In this document: piece after piece, positions 12,194-22,938 of the stretch
Layout: each line of letters begins with the position of its first letter
Numbering within the stretch: the stretch's first letter is position 1
Assembly (NCBI GenBank): GCA_963920635.1
Contig: OY987299.1
Coordinates: 22,584,901-22,648,900, forward strand
DNA: 64,000 nt
Direction of reading: 5' to 3'
Source: Pseudeuparius sepicola
Taxonomy: Eukaryota > Arthropoda > Insecta > Coleoptera > Anthribidae
Notes under the pieces: model-generated
Told to the model about the DNA's origin: nothing
Database searches by the model: none
The model's input: the letters and a program-made list of their open reading frames with translations, nothing else
Made by a program: the position numbers and the translations under genes

Positions 12194-12204
12194 ATACGAC
12201 TCAC

Positions 12205-12486
12205 CAATTGCTTTGGCGTCAAAGCACATCTTGGAATCCACCGACATCTGCTTGTAGCACTGATGTCCCGACGTCGGCGTGCCCAAGTAGCCCTCCTTGC
12301 ACTTGGAGCACTGCACGCTCCAGCACGGATGGGCCGAGTTCTTTCCGGAACCCACGCAGGTGTCGCTTTCCGTGTTGTTCATGCAGTTGCACTTGTCCCC
12401 GGTTATGGGATCGCACGTGTCGCCGTGTCCGTGACAGTCGCACGCCCTGCACGGATCCGTATGGTCTTCCGATCCCCTAAAGTTAC
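12205..12486 (-). CDS. Megf8: Megf8 exon 16: laminin-type EGF domains
   Basis: Residues ~2377-2470 of the visible protein. The acceptor is TTTTCCAG and the donor GTGAGTCG; incoming and outgoing phases are both 1. Cysteine spacing is laminin-EGF (CRACDCHGHGDTCDP, then CSKCKEGYLGTPTSGHQC). It is the last visible exon; the C-terminal ectodomain, membrane segment and tail must be left of the window. Confidence 0.9.
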
Positions 12487-12675
12487 CTGGAAAATAGGAC
12501 CTTTTTCTGTAGTCTTTGTTTATTATTGGCTGTAAAGAATCATAAAGAACTATTTTCAACTAATAATAGTATGCATTCAGAGCATATGACAATTTTAATT
12601 TTGACTAGAAATCGAGAAGCACTTTCCATTCCTATCCACAAGTCAACATTTTTTGAACGGGGTCCCTATTAAGTA

Positions 12676-12768
12676 AAGGCATACAATAGTCTTCCTGAAC
12701 ACATCATAGATATTGAATCACTATCAAAGTTCAATTCTGCCGTAAATCGATATCTTATAGATAAATGA
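12676..12768 (+). pseudogene. Fragment of a LINE ORF2 C-terminus
   Basis: The frame reads KAYNSLPEHIIDIESLSKF and ends at TGA, matching the C-terminal NSLP..I pattern of insect LINE polyproteins. Nothing else of that copy is recognisable. Confidence 0.6.
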
Positions 12769-12804
12769 CCATATAATTTCACAATGTAGCATACATAAAT
12801 CGTT

Positions 12805-13400
12805 GTCGAGCGTGTAATACCTCCAATGTGACAATTAGGCCGAAATTCGGGTTTTGACATATTTAGGTTCATTTTAACATTACGCGTCTGTGTAGAATAC
12901 CCACCATGTGAAATAATAGTATTTGCCCCTACTATACAAGATATTAACATCTCTAATGTGCCGCTGTTTTGATAGTAGGTACATTTAATTTTAGTGTTTG
13001 AGTTTTTAAAGTTTTTTAAAAGTTTTTTGTTTAAATAACTGCGCCAAATATTTGTAGATGTAGAATATTTTAAATAGTTTCAGTAGGTACCTACTTGCAC
13101 ATTGTAAATTTTCTTACCTTATTATGTGATTGTATGACCCTACAGAATATTATTTTGAATGTAATAGGTAGTTTAATACTGTCTCGTTTGCCAGTTGGCT
13201 CATGCTTTATACTTATTTGACCATAATTTAAAAAATCATTTATAATTTTAATAAACACTTTTTAATAATTCCCCTACCAAAACACAAACAGTAATATTAA
13301 TATTTATGCAAGGCAAGGGCGTAGGTAATGTTTCGCTGAAATACAATTTTGAAAATCAAATTTTTACTTTGATCTATAAAAAGAATTTTGCAGTGTTACA
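12805..13400 (-). repeat. Dispersed repeat, CACATTGGAG family, copy 1
   Basis: Present in inverted orientation at about 28420-29345, with the same order of landmarks (CACATTAGAGAT-type short repeats, TTTGGTAGGG, the GCGAAACATTACCTACG block). The first ~55 bp also match 34466-34526. It probably derives from a non-autonomous DNA element. Confidence 0.7.
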
Positions 13401-14919
13401 TTTGGATCACATGCGCACATTTAGGTGGAAGCATTGAGTAAACATATTCCTTTACTCAATGGTGGAAGGTAAGGCCGAGGATAATGTTTTGTAGTTATTG
13501 CGTTAATAATTTCTTATATTGTTGGAATTTATTTCCATCGATCATGAAAATTATTCCAAGAACTCCCTCCTGTTACATACTATCACAGAGAAGACCAGAA
13601 TACAGAGAGTTGCATCTTGTCAAATATGTCAAATGGAGCCCAACTTTTACGTAATTTTTCACACACCCGTTAAGATCGTTCAGATAAATTATGAAGTAGA
13701 CTGCGTTCTTCATTTTATATATAGATTAATTTAAAACTGAGAAAGAAGATCCACAGTGACCTACAATGGATTAATTACCGTATAAAGTTGGGCTCTATTT
13801 GACAAGATGAATTAGATAATGGGTTCATACGAAGGCCTGGAAGGCACACTCGCCTTTTTTCTAGATCCGCTCCTAAAATTTCGATTTATAAGTCGAAATA
13901 TTAACCCAAAATTTTAACACTTTTAAAAATGTCTGCCGAAGCCTCGAGCATTTATGGACATTTTTAAAAATAGTGGCATTCAATTGCTTGCGAAAAGACC
14001 TTTAAAACAAGACCCCATATGTATGACTTTTGATTAAAAATGTATAAAGTAAAACAAAAATAAAAAAAATTAAAATATGAAAAATTAAAAAAAAAATGTT
14101 TTTAGTTACAGACTGAAGATAGATTTAGGAGACCCAACGCATAGGTACATGTAGGATGTAGGTTAGTTAGAAATACTTTTTTTACATTTTTGTTACTAAA
14201 TTTAAATAAATTCTTTATCTGTAATGGAGCTTTTGAACATTGAACTAAATGTTTTCTCATTCTTCCTGCATGGGCAAAATATAAAATTCACAAATAGCAT
14301 ATTTTAATTTTTGGTCACTTCTTTTCTTGATTGTTTGACCATTTTGCAAAGTAGGTACACAGTTTGCAATATTCTCGGTTAGAATTAGAAACGGTTTTGT
14401 AGTTTTAGAGATTAGAAATGGAGGGATTTTTTATAAATGATCATAAATGACCAAAGTGATCAGAAATTCTCATTAATTTTCTAACTGACGACATTTATAT
14501 AAATAAATGTCAATGTCATCAAATGACACTTTTAAAAATGTCCTGCTCATAAATGCTCAAAAAATGCTCAAAATGCTTCTGCTCATATACCCCGATTACT
14601 GTAAGAAGTCCCGATTTTGTCAGATGACATTCTCCACAAAATCCCTAGGAATTTTTTGTTAACCATGGGTATAACTTTGGTATATGTATCTCAACTAGTT
14701 AATGACGTCACTCATTGATTTATGATGTGAAAAGATACCCAAGTGATATGAAAAAAAGAAGATAATAAATTAAAAACCCTATTGCAATCGCGATTATACG
14801 GCTACAAATAAAAATAACTATGACTACAACTCGTTTTAATAATAATTTCAAACGTCATGAAAACACTTTCATTTTGGTATTTTGGTATAATCGTCTACTT
14901 GCGATAGCGTCTATGGTGC
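13401..14919. other. Megf8 intron 15, nothing recognised
   Basis: AT-rich, no coding potential. TTTTAAAAATGTC and AATGCTCAAAA-type short repeats occur around 13920-13980 and 14480-14580. The piece at 13860-13920 resembles 26510-26560. Confidence 0.4.
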
Positions 14920-15415
14920 GTACTCAGGCAAATTTTATTTCGGTGTTGTGAAAGTGACAGTGAAGGTTTTCCGGATCGTTCAAAAGGGTTCAAACATTGG
15001 GCAGTGAAAATATTCGCGGGTTTTGTACGTTTCGTGAGTTTTACCGTTATCTGTGTTATTCTTCTTCATGTTATTAGTAGTTATTCATTGTGCAAATGGG
15101 CTCGTTACTGACCTGCACTTATGAGCCAGTTGCATTTTTTGCGGCTTTGATGCCAACTTAGGATGGCGAAATTACCAATTGACAGTCCCAATAAGGACTT
15201 CTTAAAATAATTTTACTATAAATGCTCCAGCCATCTATATATTTTAGATATGATATAATTTAACAGTGACAAGTTTTTTGGCTTTCCTGAGAGATTTTAA
15301 TTTTTTCACATTGGAGGTATTATACGCTCGACGACAAAATACTGTCTGTTCTAGTGACGTCTTTTCATATTGTATGATTTGTTGGCAATAAATGTATTAT
15401 TATTATTATTATTAT
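14920..15415 (+). mobile_element. Short retroelement-like insert with (TTA)n tail
   Basis: It starts with a leader-like segment (GTGTTGTGAAAGTGACAGTG), contains 15241-15340, which is an inverted match to 26069-26165 (including the GGAGGTATTATACGCTCG motif), and ends AATAAATG followed by (TTA)n at 15395-15414. The tail stops ~14 bp from the donor of Megf8 exon 15. It could be an internally deleted LINE or a composite of two repeats. Confidence 0.4.
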
Positions 15416-15429
15416 AAATATCTTATTAC

Positions 15430-15682
15430 CGACAATACAGCCGTCACACCTAGACCCGGACGTCAAGTTGGCGCATCTCAGGCAGCGGGCGTTTGCCTTC
15501 GGTCCCTCCTTCAACGTTTCGTTGATGTAGTCATAGTCGATGTAATCGTCCGGATCCAAATCCGTGGTGTTGTCTACGCATATAGAGCTGTGCCCGTGAC
15601 AGTATTCTAGACACGGAACGCACTGCCCTCCGTTGGCGGGGTCTCCCACAAATAAGGGTTTGCACTTCTCGCATTGGGCTCC
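15430..15682 (-). CDS. Megf8: Megf8 exon 15: laminin-type EGF
   Basis: Residues ~2293-2377. It enters in phase 0 after a weak acceptor (TGCTTTAAG) and leaves in phase 1 at GTAATAAG. It encodes GAQCEKCKPLFVGDPANGG, CLEYCHGHSSICV, an acidic DPDDYIDYDY stretch and CLRCANLTSGSRCDGC. The half-domain continues into exon 16. Confidence 0.9.
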
Positions 15683-17269
15683 CTTAAAGCATATGGTGCA
15701 AAGTTTTTAACTTTCGCTAAACTTTTGATAATACTTTACTATGAAATGGTTTGTAAATGTAATTTAGTGAGAGTTTCCAATTGTCATACTCTTAAAAACT
15801 GATTGAAAGTATATACAATAATTTGTATGACAAGTTGCATGATTTGGAAATTGGAAATAAGTCTCAATTTGTGCAACTAATAACACAGTCCTGGAATTGC
15901 ATTGTAAATGTTATGTTTATTTCAGCCAAAACGTAATTTTGAACAATTCAGAATTTTCCCGCCATTTTGCAATAGGACATAAAAAGGAGTATTTTCATAT
16001 ACATGTATATGAGTATTTCGAATTATGGTATTGTGTGAATAAGGTTTTTGGGTACTATCATTTTTATGATTATTTCCCTAGATCCAGCAGCCTACTGTTT
16101 AAATGGGCATCGCCAGATCTAGTTATTTGGGACAGTAATTAGATTCCACTCAGTTTAGTTGTGATAAAAACACAAAATTATTATTAGTAAAGAACCCATT
16201 GAAACATTCCAATATTCAAATTTGTCATCCCGTTTGTCAATCACCATATGATTGAATAATAAAAATCTAGGATCTTGAACAAAATACATTTAGAAATGTA
16301 ACAGCTACAAGTTTAAAAAAAAAATGTTTCACACAGCAAAAAAGTAAATGTTCAGCAAAATTCAGACAACTTTTATGATGTCAAAATCGATTTGTGTCCC
16401 CGAAGAAAGATTTCATAAATTTAAATTGTATTCATATTTACCTATTTATTCATATTTGGTCCAGGTCACCACCCAAAATCAAAGAACCATTAATATTTAT
16501 TTGCTTATGTTCCCAACTTAACTCAAGATTTTGGGTTACCTTGGACAATAATGGGCTTATGGGTGAATCTAATTCGCAATAATTGCAGTCATCAAATCAA
16601 ATTTAAATTTCAATTGTACTAGCCCATCTAGCGATAATCTTGTGTGATACCCCCATCGAATTGATAAGTACAATGGAAGTCGCACAGGTACCACTTTCAT
16701 TGTTGTTTGGGGCAGCCAACTCTAGAGAGAGATAGGTTTCAAATGGCAATAAGTAAGACAAGGACGCCTAATGAACGTGTCAGCTGATTCAGGCAAAGGA
16801 GGTATATAGGGATGTTACATATTAATGGGCGAATTTAATGGGCATGTTCCGTAATTCTCTTTATTGTATGATCTGTATTCCGAAATTCGGGGCTTGTTTG
16901 TAGGAATGAGAATTTTTCTATATAACTACAATTATGTAAATATTGCACAGAAAAAAGTAGTGAATTGATTAAAAAAAATTACCTACATGGCAATTTTATG
17001 TACCTGGAAGTAAATTGAGACAAATAAAATACAACTTACAAAATAAAAGTTTATTTCAAAATAAAGGCGACAAAATATCTAGGATAAGGTGTACATTTTC
17101 AACTTTAATAACTTATCTTAATTGATTTATTAATTTTAAAATTCAATTTAATAGGAAAAGCATGTAAGACAGGTCTTTTACATATTTTTATATATTGTAT
17201 TTTATATTGTTTAGGCATTTAACAAAAAGAATTACAAATAATTACCTTATTAAAGGGACCAGAACCTCA
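15683..17269. other. Megf8 intron 14, left part; nothing recognised
   Basis: AT-rich without coding signals. A minus-strand AATAAA at about 17050 could serve the decayed THAP gene to its right. Confidence 0.4.
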
Positions 17270-17339
17270 AGATTAATTCGTCCATCTTTGACTACAAAGA
17301 GCTAGGTTCATTAGCACAATATTTTGCCAGTTTTTCCCT

Positions 17340-17629
17340 TGATAGTTTCTATCATGACTTGGAAAATAAAAAACTGTAGTAATTGCTCTCAATAAATTGT
17401 TGACTACAAATGCAAGTAAATACTTGTAGACAGTACAAAAATTTTCCTTTTTATTGCTGCAATCCACTTGTCTCTAATATCACCTTATCTCTTGGAAAAC
17501 TGTAGTTATTAGCAAAGATTTTTAAGACTTACGAATGAAAAGAAACCCCACTATTCTTATTCTTTCCGCCTCGTTTGGTACATCCAAATACACAACAGGA
17601 GTTGACCCCCTTTTTTGTAATTTACAACT
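17340..17629 (-). pseudogene. Decayed THAP-domain gene, two exon remnants
   Basis: On the minus strand, 17629-17533 encodes a THAP start (CCVFGCTKRGGKNKN, SGVSFHS) followed by a GTAAGT donor. After an acceptor at 17501-17500 the next segment begins FPRDK and, in a shifted frame, RDKWIAAIKRKIF, then CSQQFIES where THAP domains have C..HF. Order and spacing fit one THAP domain (C2CH zinc DNA-binding module), but the histidine is lost, frames shift and no ATG is seen. It differs from the P-element THAP at 1.5 kb. It may be a relic of another P-like transposon or a dead host gene. Confidence 0.6.
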
Positions 17630-18101
17630 AAAACAGAAAGAATATAGCCACATAGCTAAATTAAATTTTCTCTCCGATCTAAAAATATAATATTAAACCA
17701 AACACCAACTAACAAAACTCAACGCCGTTTTATACGAAACTGCCACCACGACACCAACTCAAATCAAATATAAAGAATACAATAATAATTACTCCTATTC
17801 ACATTGGGACTTGGGACAGAAGGAAAATTAAAATGACGTTTGACAACGGAACTCGTTTGAAGCACAGGACACAAAAATAGAAAGTTAGGACAAACACCTC
17901 TTTTGTGTTATGTGGTTTTTGCCGGAATCAGCTGATTTATTTACTATTTCACTTACTCAAGTTTGGCTGCCAGTTTCTCTCTCTACACTCCTTCCATCTA
18001 CTTGTCAATTCAATGGATACCCCCACAAATTACAAAAACAATCAATCATCTTAATGCATTGTATAGCTACCTAAACCGAAAGCGGAAATTTTGTGACTCA
18101 C
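17630..18101. other. Megf8 intron 14, right part; nothing recognised
   Basis: No ORF or repeat pair was found. Confidence 0.35.
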
Positions 18102-18259
18102 CATGGTGTTATTGTGGCACTCTAAGCACTTGTCGAGCTTGTCGGGACCCTCGCAGTTCGCGTGGCCATTACACTGACACTGGATGCTGCAGTTAGCCCC
18201 GACATAGCCAAAGTCGCACAAACACTGATTAGGTTGGACACACTGACCGCGCACACAGC
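18102..18259 (-). CDS. Megf8: Megf8 exon 14: EGF and start of laminin-EGF
   Basis: Residues ~2240-2292. The acceptor is TTTGCTAG (incoming phase 1) and the donor GTGAGTC (phase 0). It encodes GCVRGQCVQPNQCLCDFGYV, then GANCSIQCQCNGHANCEG and CLECHNNTM. NTM followed by GAQCEKC of exon 15 restores the laminin-EGF pattern. Confidence 0.92.
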
Positions 18260-18381
18260 CTAGCAAAGCGGGCAACATCAAGCAGAGTTAAAACGGTATA
18301 TCGAGGTCAGACTTCATATTGTAACTTCAACTTACATTCTGTCAGATCTGATAATTAATACTCCAGCGAAAAAAAAAATAA

Positions 18382-19170
18382 ACAGGGTGTTAGTAAATAA
18401 GTGCGACAAACTTTAAGGGGTGATTCTACATGAAAAAATAATGACAGTTTGCTATATAAACGTAGGTCCGCAAATGCTTCGTTTCCGATATACAGGGAGT
18501 CAAAGTTAAAAAAAAAAGATAATTTATTTATTGCGCTGAAACGGATTAAGATATTCAAATGAAATTTGGTGGGTTTTAAGAGGACTAGAAAGCGCATTTT
18601 TTGACACCCGATTAAAAATTTTATAGAATGAATATTTAGTGTCCCCAATTACCAAAGCATTTTGTCCCATATGCCACAAGCCATTTCTTTTAAAAATTTT
18701 ATGTTAATCAATGGCGTGCATAGGGGTAATGGCCTCGATATTTTTAAGAAAATAAATGATACGCCACTGAGATAATTTAAAATAAAAATTGTTTTTAAAA
18801 TCCTCGTTTAATTAGTGACAAAAAAGCTCTCTTACCTTTTTTTCACAGGGGCCGCCATTTTTATGCAAAAAAAAATAAAACAACATAACACGTATTTTTA
18901 ATTTCTATTACAACAATATCAAAAACCTATCCTATACAGCAACAATAAATCAAAACAACAAATGAAAATAAAAATATCTCGAATAAAACATTTTTAGTTA
19001 GGTGCGCATAGCTATAACAATAAATAAATTATCTTTTTTTTTTAAACTTTGACTCCCTGTATATCGGAAACGAAGCATTTGCGGACCTACATTTATATAG
19101 CAAACTGTCATTATTTTTTCATGTAGAATCACCCCTTAAAGTTTGTCGCACTTATTTACTAACACCCTGT
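18382..19170. mobile_element. MITE with ~145-bp terminal inverted repeats (ACAGGGTGTTAG)
   Basis: 18382-18524 is the reverse complement of 19031-19170 with few changes. Termini are ACAGGGTGTT/AACACCCTGT. No coding sequence inside. Confidence 0.85.
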
Positions 19171-19429
19171 ATATAACATAATCTAATCAACTGATTTTCA
19201 TTACCAACAGTATTTTGTTTTCTAAACCATTCCTACTTATTTTAACAACAGTAGAGTATTGAAATTTTATATGGAATCATGAGACAAATGAACTACTGTT
19301 CATACGATAGGATATAATCTGTCATTGCTGATAGGGCAGTCCAACAACAATAATTGTTTACATTTGTTTGTAATGTTAAATGTTTGGATAAAGTTCTGAA
19401 AGTCATATTAGGCTTTTTTTTTCAGAAAA

Positions 19430-19740
19430 ATGTACTAAAACAAGTTGTTCAGAATCGATCCAGAACCCTAAATCCAAAATTTTGTCAAACTAAAAAATAT
19501 TAATTAAAAAATATTAAGTAAAAATTAAAAAAAAAATTAATATTCGTTTTGTAGCTTTCAATTTTATTTTAAAATGATTACTTTTTGAAAATAACTCGCC
19601 TTATATGGCACACTTTTATAAACGCAGGAAATTCTTAAATTGCTATTTTTGGACTTTTTTATTTAATATTTTATGATTTTGACAAAATTTTAGATTTAGG
19701 GTCCTGGATCCATTCTGAGCAACTCCTTTTAGTAATTTTT
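19430..19740. mobile_element. Small MITE with ~60-bp inverted repeats
   Basis: 19430-19492 (TGTACTAAAACAAGTTGTTC onward) pairs with 19679-19740 (ending GAGCAACTCCTTTTAGTA). The arms also share the AACCCTAAATCCAAAATTTTG block. Confidence 0.7.
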
Positions 19741-20055
19741 TTTTAAAAAAATGCGTAATATGATTTTCAGATTTTTAGCCTCGATTATGGCATCGCAGAT
19801 GGCTTTGACTTTGGAATTAGCAACTAATTTTTTGGAAATAAATAGGCAACAATGCCATCTACCCTTGTTAAAAAATTCGTTCTTAAGTGACACACATAAA
19901 AAAGAAAAGTACCTATACCATAACTTGTAAAAAACTTTGATTCCTAAATTTCATTACTTCCAAAGTTCCTATAAGTAGGTATCAGACCGTTACAATATGA
20001 AATCTACCTTTTTAGTATCCATTTCAAAAATTAGCATATCACAAGATAAACTTAC

Positions 20056-20263
20056 CGAGAGAACAGACAGGCTCGCAGGCCGTTCCATTCTTATTCTTTT
20101 TGTAGCCATCACTGCAGACGCATTGGAATCGTACCTCTTGATCGACACAATATTCAGACTCGGCAGAACAAGTGTGGTGGCCGTTCTTACACTCGTTTTC
20201 TTTTGGGCACTTAACGTAATGCCACGTGTAGTTGACATTGGTCTCGAATAGTTCCTCACCAGC
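20056..20263 (-). CDS. Megf8: Megf8 exon 13: EGF-like domain
   Basis: Residues ~2171-2240. Phase 0 in (acceptor TTCTTAAAG), phase 1 out (GTAAGTTT). It encodes NYTWHYVKCPKENECKNGHH, then CVDQEVRFQCVCSDGYKKN and CEPVCSL. This W-H-x-V-x-C-P lead-in to an EGF is distinctive of Megf8. Confidence 0.93.
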
Positions 20264-21618
20264 CTTTAAGAAATTTTCAATTATTAATCAATAAATAATT
20301 AGGTATTTGGTATTTTTCTATGAGATAATAATTCAGTTTTATTATTACGTCAAAACGTACTCACACTATCGGTTACCATTGTTTCTCGCAAAAACTGAAT
20401 GGTTACGAAATGAACAAAAAACTAAAGCCCAAAGGATGCTTGCAGATTATGTTCAGTAGTACAAAACACCTAAAGTCAAATTTCACCCACCAGTAACCGG
20501 CAGTAAATAAATTTCCCCCTCGAGTTAAAGGATTTGATACCGTATTATAAACAATAGTCATACAATGACGTCACGACTACATCCCCTATTACCAGTCTCT
20601 CGCGAAAATACAGCGATTACAAATTTGTAGCAACCTTTTATAGAATGGTATGTCGCAAAAAAAATCATTGAAGTATGTTGAAAATACAGCTAAGAAAGAT
20701 TTTGTTTCTATTTGGAACTTCAAATGTAGTTTTCATATGATATATATGATGATAATGATGATAAATATTAATATGTTGTAAAAAATAAACTTAGTTGTAG
20801 TAAATAAACCGTGTAAAACTTGTCGAGTTACTTTACTTCCATCCTACCCTTAACTCACCACTGACATCTGGAATTATTAATTTTCTCCGACAAAAGCTAT
20901 CCTGAGTAAAAGCGGAGCATACCGCTCTAATAAACTGGCGCCTGAGCAACCGCCCCGCCGGAGGTCCGATTTTCTCTTTTCAAAATAAAGAATTCAAACT
21001 ACAAAAGGGAAAATCGGATAAGCACAAATCAACGCTATAAGTTATACTCAATTTAATGCAATAATTTATTGGCAATATATGTACATAAGTACTGTTACAA
21101 GTCACAAGTAAAAACTTCGAACATGTTACATAAGAAAAGTTTTTTTTTTTTTTCAGAAAAAAGAACACAATGGATTAAAATGCAGATTGACATTCAGTTA
21201 GACAAAACTCGCTATTTTTAGTTGTACAAAAAAAATTGCTACCACCCTGAGGATAGGCATCTTACACCTCAACATCCAAAGTTGTAAAGTCATCACGAAG
21301 ATATTCTTCCATACTATAGAAGATTTCAGAAACTTTTTCATCGCAACTTAAAATTTTTGTTTAGGCAAATGTTTTACACTGTAGGGGAGAACATTAAAAA
21401 ACCTCAGGGAATGGAATAGATATTCGTTTTTTTTTTTGTAATATTTAATAATATGTACAATAAATTTTTCATTATATAATTATTGTATAAAAGATTTAGG
21501 TTACTTAGTTAGTTTTGTACTCTTTAAGATCAATTTTATGATAGTTTTGCAGTCATGAAGTGGCTCTTTATAGTATTAGCAGACTATCTCATTTTTGATA
21601 CTTGTAAAAAAGTATGAT
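20264..21618. other. Megf8 intron 12, nothing recognised in this part
   Basis: AT-rich, except for a GC-richer patch at 20915-20965. No ORF or inverted repeat was supported. Confidence 0.4.
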
Positions 21619-21620
21619 AC

Positions 21621-22262
21621 TGGTTGTGTTCAATGCGCTCCCAGATCTGTAATCACTGCCATCGCCTTACATCAGTGTGCATTGAACAGGCAGAAATGAC
21701 AAATAGTGCTAGCTATCGCTACCCTCGGTTCGGCAGCGATGTCATTTTTGCTAGATTTTCTTTGTAGCGGACTTACCATGTTTCTATCCTTTCTTATCAT
21801 TCCTGCTCTCTCTGTTATTCTGAAATGCTTAGCCTTGAAATTCTTGCTGGAGTATCGTTAATTTTGTTTATTTGTCCAAAAAAAGAATAATTAATAATTA
21901 TTCACGCAATAAATAAATAAAAAAAATGGAAGTTTGGGAAAATTGTAAGAGACAATTATTGTGAAAAAGTGGTTATAACTGCTTCTTGTATCACCAACTC
22001 TGTATGCAGTTGTTTATTATTTCTTGGTCATCATTATAAAAATGAGCCAAAATGGTAAAAAATGGACACAGAAAATCGAGTTATTTTAAAAACGAAAATA
22101 GAAAATACCGAAAATAAATACATAAACATAATCTACAAAAAAATCTGATTTCAGACAAGACCAAGTTATAAATTGGTCGTTCAGCGTACCACAGCAGCGA
22201 TTATAGCGCTGTCAAGCACTACCTAGCGATTACAAAAATTTGGCTTGCATTGAACGCAACCA
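21621..22262. mobile_element. Probable MITE with ~16-20-bp imperfect ends
   Basis: The left end TGGTTGTGTTCAATGC and the right end GCATTGAACGCAACCA are inverted repeats with one mismatch, 642 bp apart. No target duplication is evident. Confidence 0.5.
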
Positions 22263-22567
22263 CTATCCACTATGAAGTATATACCTATTATGTGCATTAT
22301 CTCCAAGTCGTGATGTCAGCGGTGTTTTTAAATGGTGTTAACAATAAAACCCCAAAATCTGGTAAATTGAAACAAAAAAAGGTTTTTGGTACTCATTTTA
22401 CGAAAAGCTCTATCTTCGGCCTACTTTTCAAAAACCGTCCTATCCTATGCGGGGGGTGGCCGCCTTAAATTGGCCCGGCACGTAGTGGGCCTGTTGTGCC
22501 CCAAAAAACCCTCAAGTACCCCGTTCCGAGATAACATCACATACGAAACTATACTAGTTCAACTCAC

Positions 22568-22938
22568 CACCTTCCTGCTCTCGACATAAATCTCGTCGCA
22601 CGTCCCGTCTAGCGGCCTCTCGCTGGACCCCTCGGCGCAGACCCCCACCCCGTCTTCTCCCGGCGCGGCGCACCACCCGCAGTGCGCATGTTTCAGGCAC
22701 GTGTCGCACTGGACGAACGACTGGCAAGGCTCGGGGCAGTGCTGCTTGTCGTCGGGCCCCAGCACGAGCCCGCAAGTGCCGCCGGCGCAGTACACCGGCT
22801 GGTAGGAGGACGAGACGCACTCGTTCAGCTGGGTGGACCAATGACAGTCGGCCGTCTCCAGGCATTTGGTGCAGTTGGAGTAGTTGATGCAAGGCTGGGG
22901 GCAGACGGCGATCGAGTTCTGGCTGGATTCCATTTTTA
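22568..22938 (-). CDS. Megf8: Megf8 exon 12: PSI/cysteine-rich repeats
   Basis: Residues ~2047-2170. The acceptor is TGTTCCAG (phase 1) and the donor GTGAGTTG (phase 0); an alternative donor two codons upstream is weaker. It encodes CPQPCINYSNCTKCLETADC, CPEPCQSFVQCDTCLK and HAHCGWCAAPGEDG, i.e. two plexin-type cysteine modules. It is strikingly GC-rich compared with its introns, as are exons 2 and 7. Confidence 0.92.

Larger units (their letters stand above)
9830..12194 (+). mobile_element. 5'-truncated LINE (non-LTR retrotransposon) with (TTA)n tail
   Basis: The endonuclease is missing; the element starts in the linker before the reverse transcriptase and runs through RT, C-terminal region and 3' UTR into a (TTA)n tract. 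RT motifs and the microsatellite tail suggest a Jockey/CR1/L2-type clade; I cannot choose between them. It is antisense to Megf8 and its tail abuts the donor of Megf8 exon 16. Confidence 0.85.
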
